Origin: Rhypophila decipiens
Taxonomy: Eukaryota; Ascomycota; Sordariomycetes; Sordariales; Naviculisporaceae
Reading direction: 5' to 3'
DNA: 64,000 bases
Assembly: GCA_033297075.1 (NCBI GenBank)
Contig: MU858173.1
Location: 48,961 to 112,960 of the forward strand
Shown here: one piece after another, positions 44,558 to 54,895 of the stretch
Numbering within the stretch: position 1 is the stretch's first letter
Layout: each line of letters opens with the position of its first letter
Notes under the pieces: model-generated
Databases searched by the model: none
Seen by the model: the letters and a program-made list of their open reading frames with translations, nothing else
What the model was told of the DNA's origin: nothing
Position numbers and translations under genes: made by a program

Positions 44558-45424
44558 TCATGTTCTGAAGGGTTGCTTGAAACCAACGCCTAAATGTCGG
44601 CGATCATCCTTTGGAAGATCGGCTGGAGTCGTGTACAGTTCGTCGGTGAGATCTCGATTTCGTCTGTATTGCACGTCGGTAGGGCTGAGTCCCCCAGTGA
44701 TCGATTCATGACCGATATCCACAGAAGCATCGTCCGCAGTTTCGTCATCCTCGAAATCGGAATCGGAATCATGAGCATCGTGTTCACTATATTCCGGATC
44801 CTCCTCGGGACCCAGACCGACTACAATGCTGCTGGCACTAAGAGATCCCGAGCTGGACAGGCCCAGGTCCGGCACAGAACCCCATGGTCCCTGGAGGTCA
44901 TCATCGTCAAATGTGGCAGGACGGCGCTGGAGACGGGACTTGATATTGGAAGAACTCGTTTGCGTGTCGATCTGATCGTGACGAGTATGTGTCTGGGCGA
45001 ATGGAGAAGACGTCGAACCACTATCGGGGTTGGATAAGGGGGCTTGTATTGTATTGGTTGTGTTGTTTCGGTCGACTTGGTTGACGGGGGCTGATGTTGT
45101 CTTGCGCCTTTTCTTGTGCTCTCGCTCTTCGTTACGAACATCGTATGCATCCGTCTCGTGGTCACTTGAGTACGGGTCAAGTGGCCGGCCCTGTGGTGTT
45201 TCTGAGCCAGCTGTTACTGGCTTCAGCCAATCCGTCACCTTAGTCTGCCCTGGGATTGTCTCCTGTTCTTTCTTCTGTCTTGGCTTTTGGGTGGACTTTG
45301 GGGCAGGTTTGTCTGGTTGGCGCGCCGGGTTCGACTCGTATGCTAGGACGCCGTTGTCGACTCGCATCAGAGTAGTTTGGCCTGGTAAGAGGGTGGCAGT
45401 TCTCTTTCTGGTGAGGCGTGCCAT
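44558..45424 (-). CDS. Disordered basic/acidic protein with a PIP-box-like motif
   Basis: A 288-residue ORF starts at ATG 45424 (MARLTRKRTATLLPGQTTLM). No folded domain is recognised. Sequence features are a basic N-terminus, Lys/Pro-rich stretches, QTKVTDWL at about residue 60 (resembling the PCNA-binding pattern Q-x-x-(I/L/V)-x-x-aromatic-aromatic with Leu in the last position), a KKRRK basic patch that could be nuclear localising, and long Ser/Asp/Glu-rich acidic segments (DSDSDFEDDETADD). Composition suggests a nuclear, mostly disordered protein; function unknown. The stop is immediately followed by an open frame shifted by one base, so the C-terminus may be longer in reality. Confidence 0.55.
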   Translation of the reverse strand: MARLTRKRTATLLPGQTTLMRVDNGVLAYESNPARQPDKPAPKSTQKPRQKKEQETIPGQTKVTDWLKPVTAGSETPQGRPLDPYSSDHETDAYDVRNEEREHKKRRKTTSAPVNQVDRNNTTNTIQAPLSNPDSGSTSSPFAQTHTRHDQIDTQTSSSNIKSRLQRRPATFDDDDLQGPWGSVPDLGLSSSGSLSASSIVVGLGPEEDPEYSEHDAHDSDSDFEDDETADDASVDIGHESITGGLSPTDVQYRRNRDLTDELYTTPADLPKDDRRHLGVGFKQPFRT

Positions 45425-46590
45425 CTTGATGGTGATGGGTACCTGGTAGATCTGAATGCTCAAAACGCAGAAAAAGAACGCTCGAGGGACACAGAGAAAA
45501 CACAGTTAGCATTCGAGGTCATTTCCAGTCCTTCTCCAGTACCCACTGATAAGGACCGGTGAGGATCCAGGAGGTGAAAGCCCAGAGATGGAGACCGGTG
45601 AGCCATTCTCGCGAGATGTTACTGTCGAGGAAGGCACGGTAGGTAGTGGAGAACAGCGGAAGCCTACGGCAAAACCGGGGATGTGCTGTTGGAAGGACGG
45701 TTTATGGGGAGTAAAATGTGAAATTTCAGTGCACAAACATCAAATACGGCATTAGTCAATCATGAACTGGATCTAAAATCCACGGCGATCTGCAAAAGCG
45801 TTATCGTCCATGTGGATTACGTTGTAATACAGAGGAGAGAGCTTTTGGGATTCCAACGGCTTCAGGTCCTCTGAACCGCCCAATCGAGATTCTCAGGCAT
45901 AACTAAATGAATGACCAGCCATGCCACCCGCGTTGATACCGGAGCAATCCATCGTGCAAAGTCTTTTCAAGTCCAGCTGGACAACCTGGTCGCCCTTGAA
46001 AACCTCAAAGAAAACCGCCCTTAACCGTCGCCTCGTTTGCCGAAGAGGTCGTCGCCGACTGAAATCCGCTTCGTCCCAGATCTTCCAAAGAGACTCGAAA
46101 AAGGAAAGAGATATGATCGTGTACAAGATGTGAACGAGTGGAGAAAGGCAGGTGCCAAGTATGAAGATGTGAAGATGATGGGTTGAGATGTGTAGGATAG
46201 AAGAGATAAAGTAAAAGTGAGAGAAAATATTAAGAGACGGTGGCATTAAGAGTTATATCGATCGTAGGCGAGAAGAGAAAAAAGGAAGTAATAAAACACC
46301 AGGCGAATCCACCAAAACGAGCGCCGAGAAAAACGCATTCTTTTGCTTTTTAGTATGGGGGGGATCTTTACTTTTTAGAACCTGGGGGTGGGTGAGTGGA
46401 CATATACAGTCTTTAATCCGTCTGATACCTTGAAACAGCCGAATGAAAAAGGAAAAAAGCCTCAATCAAGCAAATACATGGAGACAATTTCCTTCGAGTC
46501 ATTATCTATAGTCACAACAAGTTAAGAATGAGTGAGTGAGGCTAGCTCAAAAAGTAATACAAGTGCAGTAAAGGTAGTGGATGAATGAAT
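45425..46590. other. Intergenic, no protein gene seen
   Basis: Short ORFs only (such as 45893-46246, minus, with no domain). Upstream region of the disordered-protein gene and 3' flank of the tRNA. Confidence 0.5.
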
Positions 46591-46700
46591 GGGACCTGTG
46601 AGGATCGAACTCACGACCTACCAGATCATAGATTATCTTATGTCAATAGATAGATAAGAAGTTATGAGACCTGCGCGGTAACCAACTGCGCCAAGGTCCC
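46591..46700 (-). tRNA. tRNA-Met (CAT), elongator type, with intron
   Basis: The reverse complement folds as a tRNA. The acceptor stem pairs GGGACCT with AGGTCCC, and the D arm contains GCGCAGTTGGTTACCGCGC. The anticodon stem pairs CAGGT with ATCTG around the loop CTCATAA, with anticodon CAT at 46666-46664. The variable/T region ends GTGAGTTCGATCCTCAC. A 35-nt intron (46661-46627) lies one base 3' of the anticodon, the standard eukaryotic position. The GGGACC 5' end differs from AGC-type initiator tRNAs, favouring an elongator. No CCA is encoded, as expected in eukaryotes. Confidence 0.93.
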
Positions 46701-47457
46701 CGTTCTGTTGTGATTTACAACTCTAATATGCTTAAAGTTGAGCGGAGGTTCGGTCATTCCTAACCAAGCTAAGGTCGCCAGGAAAAAGAACCTCGGATGG
46801 GAAAGAATGGAGCTTTAGGCTGTCCACATTCTCTAATGACAGGCACCCAAGAACCGCCTGCTGCGTCATACGAAAGTGAGGTCAGCGGCGTGGTTGTCAA
46901 GGAGAAATATGGCAGTGGACATGGTGATTCATCATTGCGGCTTCAGGACAGCGCCTCCAAAACCTTATCTATCTCTAGCGTTAACGTATCATTTCATGAC
47001 TGACGTTGATGATAAAAGGGAGGCTCTTCAGCGTGTAGATTGAGCACACCAACCACCGAAAACAATGGTACAGGGCTTTAATGGTGAAGGAAATGAATCA
47101 AATGATGAGTAACTGCCGCCCGGAGTTTGTCGTTCAATATCTTTGCTTGCCCGCTGTCTGTTAACTCATACTGCCACAGCTGACATCTTTGCAAGCCTGA
47201 GACTCCAAAGCACGTCATTTCTTTACCTCGGCCTTTATTGACAGTATAACCTTAAATCCCCGGGTCTTCCTGTTGCCGAAGAAAACAAATAAGCAAGTCC
47301 TTGCCGCTCGGAGCGTCAGCACTACTAACTTGAAGTTCAAAATCTGCAGGTAGGTTGCGTAGCAAATCTTCCTTCACACATTCTTGTTCACTCCATGTGT
47401 TATTCTTTCACATCATTCAGCAGACGGAGATTTTCCCGCAGGAAGTCTTCTACCAAA
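46701..47457. other. Intergenic, no gene seen
   Basis: tRNA 5' flank and promoter of the first BTB-type gene; short frames only. Confidence 0.5.
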
Positions 47458-48800
47458 ATGGAGGTAGCGACAACGCCACTGCCCCGTCGAAGACGGGTAA
47501 GACTGGCGACCCCAGCAACCCCGACATCACTTCCTTCGATTTCGTCAGACTCGGAGATGGAGGACTCGCCGAATGAGCTGGACCGAATCCAATTTGACCC
47601 TGATGGCGACCTCACACTCCTCGTCGGTGGGAATTGGGTTGGGCCGATAAGAGGCCCGGGAGACGAGGACGCGCCAGGAGAGTACTTGGTGTGCTCGAGA
47701 ACACTCTCGCGCGCCAGCATGGTATTCAACAAAATGCTCAATGGCCCTTTCCTGGAAGGAAGGCCCAAGGACGGTTCGGGCTTGAAGTGGGTGGTCAGGC
47801 TGCCCGAGGACAATCCCAGCGCCTCAACAGTGGTCCTCGCCATCATCCACTCCCGATTCGACTTCTTGCCATATAACATGACTCCAAGAGAGTTGTACTA
47901 TGTTTTGATATTCACCGACAAGTACGACATGACCAAAATCCTGCAACCGTGGGCAGCTAGGTGGATGCCGTCTTCCAGAAGCTTCCGGGAGTCGATAGAC
48001 GTGCTTCCTCTGATCGCAATCTCTTGGCATCTCGGCGCAAGATATGAACTGAACTGGATTGCCCGGCGCATGGTCGCCGGGTGCTGTGCCGACCAGAATG
48101 GGGATCTTGTCCGCCCGATTGGGATCCCACCCAATCCTTCATGCATACCCCTATTCCCTGATGGGCTCATGAGTAAGTCTCAATAGTGAACCAAGCCGAG
48201 CTGAATATTATGACAAAAATCATGTTAACATCCGTTTCTATCACGCTCTTAGGCCAGATGGCTCGTAAACGAAAGGAAATCCTGGCCAAGAGCTTTGCGT
48301 TTATACGAGTCACTCTCAACCGAGTCGCCCAATCCATTCGCAGGATTCCCTATGAAAATTGCAGCTGCTCACCAAAGCGGACTCATGGAGACGTCGAGAG
48401 GAGACCCATCGCATGTGAATCCATCGCTCTCAGCTGCATCTTCAGCTGGCTCTCGGAAACCGAACTCTCTGCGATCTGGCCGCCATATGGTCCAGAACTG
48501 ACTACATGCTACCCACTGAGTGTCAATGACTTGATCTCAAGACTCCACAGCGTCCAGTTCGATATTGCTGAAGCGGCAGGCCACAGCAGTTGTCTGAGCC
48601 CGAACCTTGCCGACGACTTGGTGCAGTACATTCGCGGGCTTCTTCGCGAGGAAGGAAACCTCTTGACTGCCGTGCAGGATGAATTTCTGGAGAAACAGTC
48701 GGACAAGGTTGGTGTGATACAGGCTCTGCCTTTGGAAGAACGAGTCATGGACGAAGACGAAGATATGATTCCCATTACAAGGTCTTGGGGTAGACGCTGA
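47458..48800 (+). CDS. Fungal BTB/POZ-type protein, paralogue 1
   Basis: Two exons, 47458..48172 and 48253..48800, with an 80-nt intron (GTAAGT..TTAG). The product is 420 residues from ATG 47458 (AAAATGG context). A Pro/Arg/Ser-rich N-terminus is followed by the family block: DPDGDLTLLVGG, YLVCSRTLSRASMVFNKML, GPFLEGRP, WVVRLPEDNPSASTVVLAII, and YYVLIFTDKYDMTKILQPWA. This is the N-terminal BTB-like domain of a fungal family in which the S-R-x-L-x-R-x-S-x-x-F core follows a short beta strand. The C-terminal half is helical and variable. BTB domains dimerise or bind cullin-3; the role here is unknown. First of five related genes in 9 kb. Confidence 0.8.
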
Positions 48801-49344
48801 TATCCAGTTTTGGATTTGTGGATGATGATGGTGCATTGGTCAATGTCTTGTAATTGTAGAGTAGTCTAATTTGAGAGTTCAAGATTATCATGGCTACGCG
48901 CTGAAGCGACAAGTTCCACGACGGTAAAACCAGTGCCCAGTTGTACCGGAGCGGGAAACTTCCGAACATAGAGTTTTACACGAATATTTTCAACCCGAAC
49001 GCCTCAGAACGACCAAAGTTTAACTTCGTGTGGCGTTTTTTTCAGGCACCAAATGCATTCCCGTCTCATACATGGATTTGCATCATTTTTTGCTGTCCCA
49101 GCTTCTCACATCGCACAGCTATACCAGTGCCATTTGTGTTTTGCAGAAAGGCTGGTTACAGTTGTGACCGAAGCTCAAGAAAACGTGATCTTGAGATTGT
49201 GGGATAGTAAAAGCAGTAGATGACGGTTTGCCTCGCTTTACTTTCGCGCGTCTCGGAACCTATTTTACATTGGACATATGCCTCCCGAGGATGACGGATA
49301 AGATGATAAACTCTCCATCCGTTGCCGAACAGTAACCTGCAGGA
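48801..49344. other. Intergenic between BTB paralogues 1 and 2
   Basis: No supported gene. Confidence 0.5.
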
Positions 49345-50715
49345 ATGGTCCACTTGCCCAGCCAGCTAGAAAAAGTTATAAGTCTCTTCAATCCGCGTCT
49401 TCCCAAGACCCGTCCACAACCCTTTTTGACCTCGGTTGACAATTTTGACAATCATCATCACCTAGAGATCTGGGATTTGGTGCCGATCGTCAGCCTAAAT
49501 ACGCCACGACCGTTCCTGCAGTTTTACGTACTCACGACCGTTTCGAAAGCTCAATCGAGAAACGCCGAATACCGCCGCCATGGGCTCTACGAGCAAACCA
49601 TCCCGACAGATTCTCGACCCGAGGGAGACCTCACGCTCCAGGTTGGCCAGGGCAACGGCGCGAGGGACTATCTCGTCTGCTCCCGAACACTGGCACGCGC
49701 TTCGCCCTTCTTCCGAGCTTTACTATACGGCCCCTTTCTCGAGGGAAGGCATACAGATGGTCGACCGTGGCAAGTCGCTTTAACTGAAGACGACCCCGAT
49801 GCCGCCGAAACAATACTCCAGGTCGTTTATGCTCTATTTGACAAGCCGCCAAACGAATGTCGATCATCCGATGCAACGGTGGATAGGCTCTATGCCATCT
49901 TGGTGTTTGTGGAAAAGTACGACATGAGAAAGGTCCTCAGACCCTGGATTCAGGACATGGTGCCCGATGTCCATACTTTTCAACGTTCACGCAATTACCC
50001 GGCCCTTATCACCATCGTTCACGAACTCGGGTTGTGGGAGGCACTGGATTTGCTTTTGAGACGTCTGGCTCTAGACTGTAGTGTCAACAACGAGTCAGAG
50101 CTGATCCAGCCTGATGGGTCTCCTTTCCGGCTATCGGCCATGAGCTTGGTCTACCAACAGATGGTGCTCGGTGAGCTCCCCCTGACATGCGGATATTGTG
50201 TATTCAACATATTTCACGGTGATAATTGGCTGACTTACATAGATAACATCGTTGGAATACGAGAACACTTCGTCGAATCGGCCTTTAAGCTTATCCGCGA
50301 GTATATCTATCTGAAAGACAATTTAACGGACGATTTTCGAGTTGCTTTTCCTGAGGTCGATCGTGCGATAACATCGGGGCAGGATTCGCAAGCGCTTGGC
50401 TCGCAATATCAAGGCTCGGTGGACCAGATATTGCGAGGATTCGAAAACGCCGCAGACAACTTCTGCATACCTTCAGAGTTCCATCTCTTGGGGCCCTGTC
50501 TTGGGATCATCCTTCGGAGGCTTGAGGACCAAATCCTCGATCATGAGATTAACCTGTCGAAGGTCCAAGAGGAATATCTCGAATGGCGACGAGAGGAAGT
50601 AGGTGTGGAGCGCGTACCAGGGTGTGAAGGGGCGCGAAGAACTGTACCGCAACTGCATGCCGGTTGCGGTTGCCTAAAAATAACGTTTAATAACTTCGTT
50701 CCAGAGTGGGCATAA
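49345..50715 (+). CDS. Fungal BTB/POZ-type protein, paralogue 2 (start uncertain)
   Basis: The continuous frame gives 456 residues including a 72-nt intron at 50171..50242 (GTGAGC..CATAG) that has no stop and is a multiple of three; splicing joins MVL-DNIVGIREHF as in the relatives. BTB block: EGDLTLQVG, YLVCSRTLARASPFFRALL, GPFLEGRH, ALTEDDPDAAETILQVV, and LYAILVFVEKYDMRKVLRPW. The region before GDLTL is odd. A family-like start, MGSTSKPSRQILDP at 49579, lies one frame over and would join perfectly if one base is missing near 49618. Either the long upstream start is real or the gene carries a one-base error. Intron retention would add 24 residues. Confidence 0.65.
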   Translation: MVHLPSQLEKVISLFNPRLPKTRPQPFLTSVDNFDNHHHLEIWDLVPIVSLNTPRPFLQFYVLTTVSKAQSRNAEYRRHGLYEQTIPTDSRPEGDLTLQVGQGNGARDYLVCSRTLARASPFFRALLYGPFLEGRHTDGRPWQVALTEDDPDAAETILQVVYALFDKPPNECRSSDATVDRLYAILVFVEKYDMRKVLRPWIQDMVPDVHTFQRSRNYPALITIVHELGLWEALDLLLRRLALDCSVNNESELIQPDGSPFRLSAMSLVYQQMVLGELPLTCGYCVFNIFHGDNWLTYIDNIVGIREHFVESAFKLIREYIYLKDNLTDDFRVAFPEVDRAITSGQDSQALGSQYQGSVDQILRGFENAADNFCIPSEFHLLGPCLGIILRRLEDQILDHEINLSKVQEEYLEWRREEVGVERVPGCEGARRTVPQLHAGCGCLKITFNNFVPEWA

Positions 50716-51068
50716 TCAAGGGTCTAACAGCCAAGTGTAAAGGCGGGCATGGGGAGGATATATTCAAGTGTGTTACAGGGCCACAAAGGCAGCAAAGATC
50801 CTTTGTACATGTAAAGTACCGCTCTAGGCAGCGGTAGGTGAAGCACTGCCGCTGGGCCATATAAATGGCCTGCGCTTTCCCCTGCCCGGTACATCTAGCA
50901 TAGCTGAAGAGACGAATCATACGATTTCCTTCCCATACAATGCAGTTTACTGTTCCCAAGGAAAACCATCAGCACGGTACGGTAATACAAGCATCGTTTC
51001 TAAAAATACTACAAGTGGGAAAGATTACACTGCCAATTTTCGCCCCTTACCAGTAGTGATAGCCCCGC
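50716..51068. other. Intergenic, convergent 3' ends
   Basis: No supported gene between paralogue 2 (+) and paralogue 3 (-). Confidence 0.55.
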
Positions 51069-52103
51069 CTACCAGCTGATGCCTAGCATATCCTTCCGTG
51101 TCGCCATGCGATTGCGCATCCCCTCGGTGATGGGACTAGGGAGACCGTCGATCTGGTACTCGATATCGCGAACTAGCCCGTTGATCGGATTGCAGGGATG
51201 GTTTCCATACAGGTCCCTACCAGCCCAGCACCGCAAATCTCGGTCCCTCTGCTTCAGAACCTTGATGATGCGAGAGATCAACGACCCCTTGGACCCCGGG
51301 CTGACCGTCTCTCCCATGGGAAAGGTCTGCAGCCCATGATTGACAAGTGTGCTCCACAGGTGATCCAGTGTCCTTTTGTGGCATCCTAACAGTCCGTAGG
51401 GGCAATATGTCTCAGCATTGCTGTCGCCGCCTCCTGGGAAGACAAGTTGGTAGGGGGCTTTTATAATCATGGCCAACTGATCATGGATACTCGCAAGCAG
51501 TGTGGCTCGCACGCCGAAAAATGCCTCCAAGAGAGGCAAGAGTCCAGGGGGGATGAGAGGTGCTTGTAGCTGTTCGATAGTTACTAAATTGAGGTCACCC
51601 TCGACAACAACAGTCCACTGCCATCTTGCCGCGAGGTCTTTGAGAATCCTCTCAGCACCAAGCTCCCAGGCGATGCCAATCGCACGGCAGATACTGCCAT
51701 GACGCCCATAATTCAGCAGCTCCTGCAGAAACCACGGCTTCCAAGCCCTGATAAAGGGGCAAAGGGTCTTGATCATGTCATACTTGTCGGCCAAGACCAG
51801 AAGCTCATAAATGCTATCGAGGGACGGGGTCTTTGGGACGAGATCAAACTGTCCATGCGTAATCGACAGCATGATGTGGGTCGACGACCACTGGTCCTCC
51901 GGTAGTCGGACTACCCAATCTGCACCGGAGAGTGGCCGGGATTCGCTGAAGGGGCCGTAAAGTAGACATTTGAAGAAGGGGCTATGACGGGCTAGAGCTC
52001 GCGAGCAGACTTGAGCTTTCACTTCGTCGGGTCCCACGATAAGGGTGAGATCGCCCAGATCGTCGAAAATGGTGGTGCTTGGACCCTTGTTTTCGGCATC
52101 CAT
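51069..52103 (-). CDS. Fungal BTB/POZ-type protein, paralogue 3, intronless
   Basis: A single-exon 344-residue ORF starts at ATG 52103 (MDAENKGPSTTIFDDLGDLT). BTB block: GDLTLIVG, QVCSRALARHSPFFKCLL, GPFSESRP, WVVRLPEDQWSSTHIMLSI, and IYELLVLADKYDMIKTLCPF. At the position where the relatives have their intron (after PPGL) the coding sequence continues unbroken, so the intron is absent. It is the only member on the minus strand. Short N-terminus, no FG or Pro/Arg extension. The C-terminal helical half is diverged (MLGISW end). Confidence 0.8.
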   Translation of the reverse strand: MDAENKGPSTTIFDDLGDLTLIVGPDEVKAQVCSRALARHSPFFKCLLYGPFSESRPLSGADWVVRLPEDQWSSTHIMLSITHGQFDLVPKTPSLDSIYELLVLADKYDMIKTLCPFIRAWKPWFLQELLNYGRHGSICRAIGIAWELGAERILKDLAARWQWTVVVEGDLNLVTIEQLQAPLIPPGLLPLLEAFFGVRATLLASIHDQLAMIIKAPYQLVFPGGGDSNAETYCPYGLLGCHKRTLDHLWSTLVNHGLQTFPMGETVSPGSKGSLISRIIKVLKQRDRDLRCWAGRDLYGNHPCNPINGLVRDIEYQIDGLPSPITEGMRNRMATRKDMLGISW

Positions 52104-53324
52104 TCTATCGTTGGTTGCGAGGTTTCAAATTTCGATGATTGCTCGTATGGGGGATAACCGGGGTAAAGTGAATGTGATGTAGGAAGGTAAAGGCATCGAT
52201 GTTGAAGGACAGGGAGGCAGAATAAGCTTTGAAGAGACTTCTCGTGGCTGAAAAAGAAGGAACCAAGGTTCATGTGGCGTCAGCACTGACCAAAGATTTC
52301 AGGGGAAAAGGGGAAACTTAGAAGAGCTGGAAAAGCTTGGGCCGAGGAAGTGAAGCAAAACGTCTGAACTGTAAATGTCGACATGATAAATCTTTCTGGC
52401 TGGCAGTCAGACTGTCAGTATCATTGAGATATCCATATAACAGACCTTAGTAACAAAGTCATCAAAAGTCTGGGGGATGTGTAATACTTGACGGGTGATT
52501 GCTTGGGTGCAATCAGAAGTTCCGCTTTTGCACCTCACAATGGTTTATTCCAGTCAACCTTTATGATATCCTAACATCAAGCATTGTATGTGAAGCCTTC
52601 GAACCGCAAAGGATACAAGTGAAGAATATTCTTTTCAATGGCATGAACGATAGTAATGCGCTTGTCAAGAGGTTTATACAGCGGGCCCATTTGTCAGCAA
52701 AGGTACACCTCTGAACAAGTCGTCTGGCCCTTCTTGGTCCAAGCCAAAAGCACTTGTTAGAAGCGTTTGCGAGCTGGAACAAGCATCATACCGTGGCCCA
52801 AGTTTATCGGTAGCGGGGATAGCCTTACCGTTCTCATGTGGTGGCCGAAGTTTTATTGGACGGAAGTAAAGAAAAAGTGGGCAAAATACGCGTGGTGGAT
52901 GGATGGAATTTATTTCGCCCGGAGGCACTAAGCCTAAAGGGCCTATGCGCGCTAACTACATTCGGTTCATATGCTTCTGCCATAATCTCGTCCAAGCCCT
53001 CTACTCTTTCAATACGCGTGGTGGCAACACGCATGATTGGCCATGACTTAGCACAAGAAGCGGACCCACTTCAAGTCAGGTGTCTGGCAGCTGCACAGTT
53101 CCCGACGCCTTCCCGTCCTGTGAATGCGGTGGCAGAAACGGGCGACAGCTGTCAGAAAGTTACGTAATCATTCTCCGGCCAACGAACTGGTCTGAGCCCG
53201 AGATAAAACGCATGGCGCAGAAATTCCTTCACGAATCACGCCTCAACTTCCATTTCTGGTCAGCCAAGTCCTTGTCCGTTCTTTCTGCCTACGCATCGCG
53301 ACACCTGCTATTTACTACTTTATC
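52104..53324. other. Divergent intergenic region of BTB paralogues 3 and 4
   Basis: About 1.2 kb with only short unsupported frames. It probably contains both promoters. Confidence 0.5.
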
Positions 53325-54667
53325 ATGAGCCTTTTTGGTTCCAATGTATTGCCCCCAGCGGCGGGCCCTTTTAGCTTTCCGCCGTCAACGACAAGCGCTT
53401 TTGGTTCCAGTGTACCGCGACCAGCGAATAGCCTTTTTGGTTCCAATGTACCGCTACCAACGACGAGCCCTTTTGCCTCCAGTGTACTGCCACCAACGAC
53501 CAAAGTCGAGATCGACCCTAATGGTGATCTCACACTGGTTATCGGCCGCAAACCCGCACAGGAAAGCGTGTTAGCCCCAGGTTCCACTATTCGCGAGTTT
53601 CTTGTTGATTCTCGCGCTGTGTCCCGGGGATCTCCAGTTTTGAAGCGCATGTTGAACGGTCCCTTTATGGAATCAAAGCCATCTGACAACACGGAATGGA
53701 GAGTCAGCTTGCCCGACGATATACCAGAGGCAGCAAAAGTGCTATTCGATATTGCCCATTCCCGGTTTGAGGCCGTCGACTCTCTGACTCCGTCTGTCGC
53801 ATACCTTCACGCAATTCTAGTATTCTCCGAGAAGTACGACATGACCGCTCTGCTTCGTCCCTGGGCAAAGTCATGGCTACCCTTGCAACGTATCAACACT
53901 TGGACTGGATTCACCGAATTCGCCCAGTTAGTCGGGATTACGTGGGAGCTCGGCGCAAAAGACTCCCTTGATCTACTGGTCAAGCGAATGCTTGTTGAAT
54001 GCGGTACCGGTACGGATGACGGAAAGCTCATCGCACATGGCACACACATCTCGATCGACGTCGCAGAGACCATGCCGCTGGTTCCTCCCGGGCTGTTTGG
54101 TAAGCCCCGCAGCCCCGATACCTTTTTTCTAGTCCTGTTACAGTCTCTAACAATGCACCGTGCATAGCTTCTATTGCAGAAGAGCGGAATAGGATTATCG
54201 ATAAAATGTTAAAGGAAATCAAGCAACATTTCCAACGACTTCACCAACTCGCTGGGTCGATATCGACTGAACCCAAAACCTATGGCCTATTCGATGGGTC
54301 GACATTGACTGTCCCCAAGCCAATCCCCTACTGCACAAGTTATGAGGTAAAGACCTGCCATACACTGATGCTGGGCTCCCTTATGGCTTCATTTCAGGTC
54401 GCCGAACTGCAGTGTATCCTCGCTCAGCCTGGCGATCCCCTAACCAGGCACCCATTCAGCATCAAGGAGTTGGAAAAACAAATCAAGTGCATACCCAGCA
54501 CAGTCGTCGGATACCATTCCCACTGCAAAACCCCAGGTCCGCAAATCCAACAATCTTACCAGGAGACTTTGAATGCTATGAAGTCTCTTCTTACCGAGGA
54601 GCATCAGAAATACCTGGCTAATCAGCATCTCAAACTGGGAGGAATTCGCACCATGCAGGGCAAGTAA
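53325..54667 (+). CDS. BTB/POZ-type protein with N-terminal FG-like repeats, paralogue 4
   Basis: Exons 53325..54099 and 54168..54667, intron 54100..54167 (GTAAGC..ATAG), 424 residues. The first 60 residues are four imperfect repeats: LFGSNVLPP, AFGSSVPRP, LFGSNVPLP and FASSVLPP, each followed by Ala/Thr/Ser. These are three FG dipeptides in Ser/Asn/Pro-rich spacing, as in FG-nucleoporins. The BTB block follows: DPNGDLTLVIG, EFLVDSRAVSRGSPVLKRML, GPFMESKP, WRVSLPDDIPEAAKVLFDIA, and LHAILVFSEKYDMTALLRPW. The second exon begins ASIAEERNRIIDKM, collinear with paralogue 5. Whether the repeat acts in nuclear transport is speculation. Confidence 0.8.
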
Positions 54668-54895
54668 CTCAGATTTTAGCTTTGGGAAGTAGACCTGATA
54701 TACGGCATCCTAAATATAACCCATCCATAGGATGGTTTTGAGGTTGGTGCCGATTAAAATTCAGTTATGTGTGTTACAAATTTGAGTTTAGGTGAACTCC
54801 ACTTGAGCAGACTTTAGGTGTAGAAAATATCAGAGTTTACTTTCTGCTGCTGCATCCATTCTTCTATATGTATATAAACCTTTCCTGGCAGCGCT

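Noticed and set aside
45893..46246. 117-codon minus-strand ORF near the tRNA
   Set aside because: Hydrophobic start but no plausible signal peptide pattern, domain or codon evidence.
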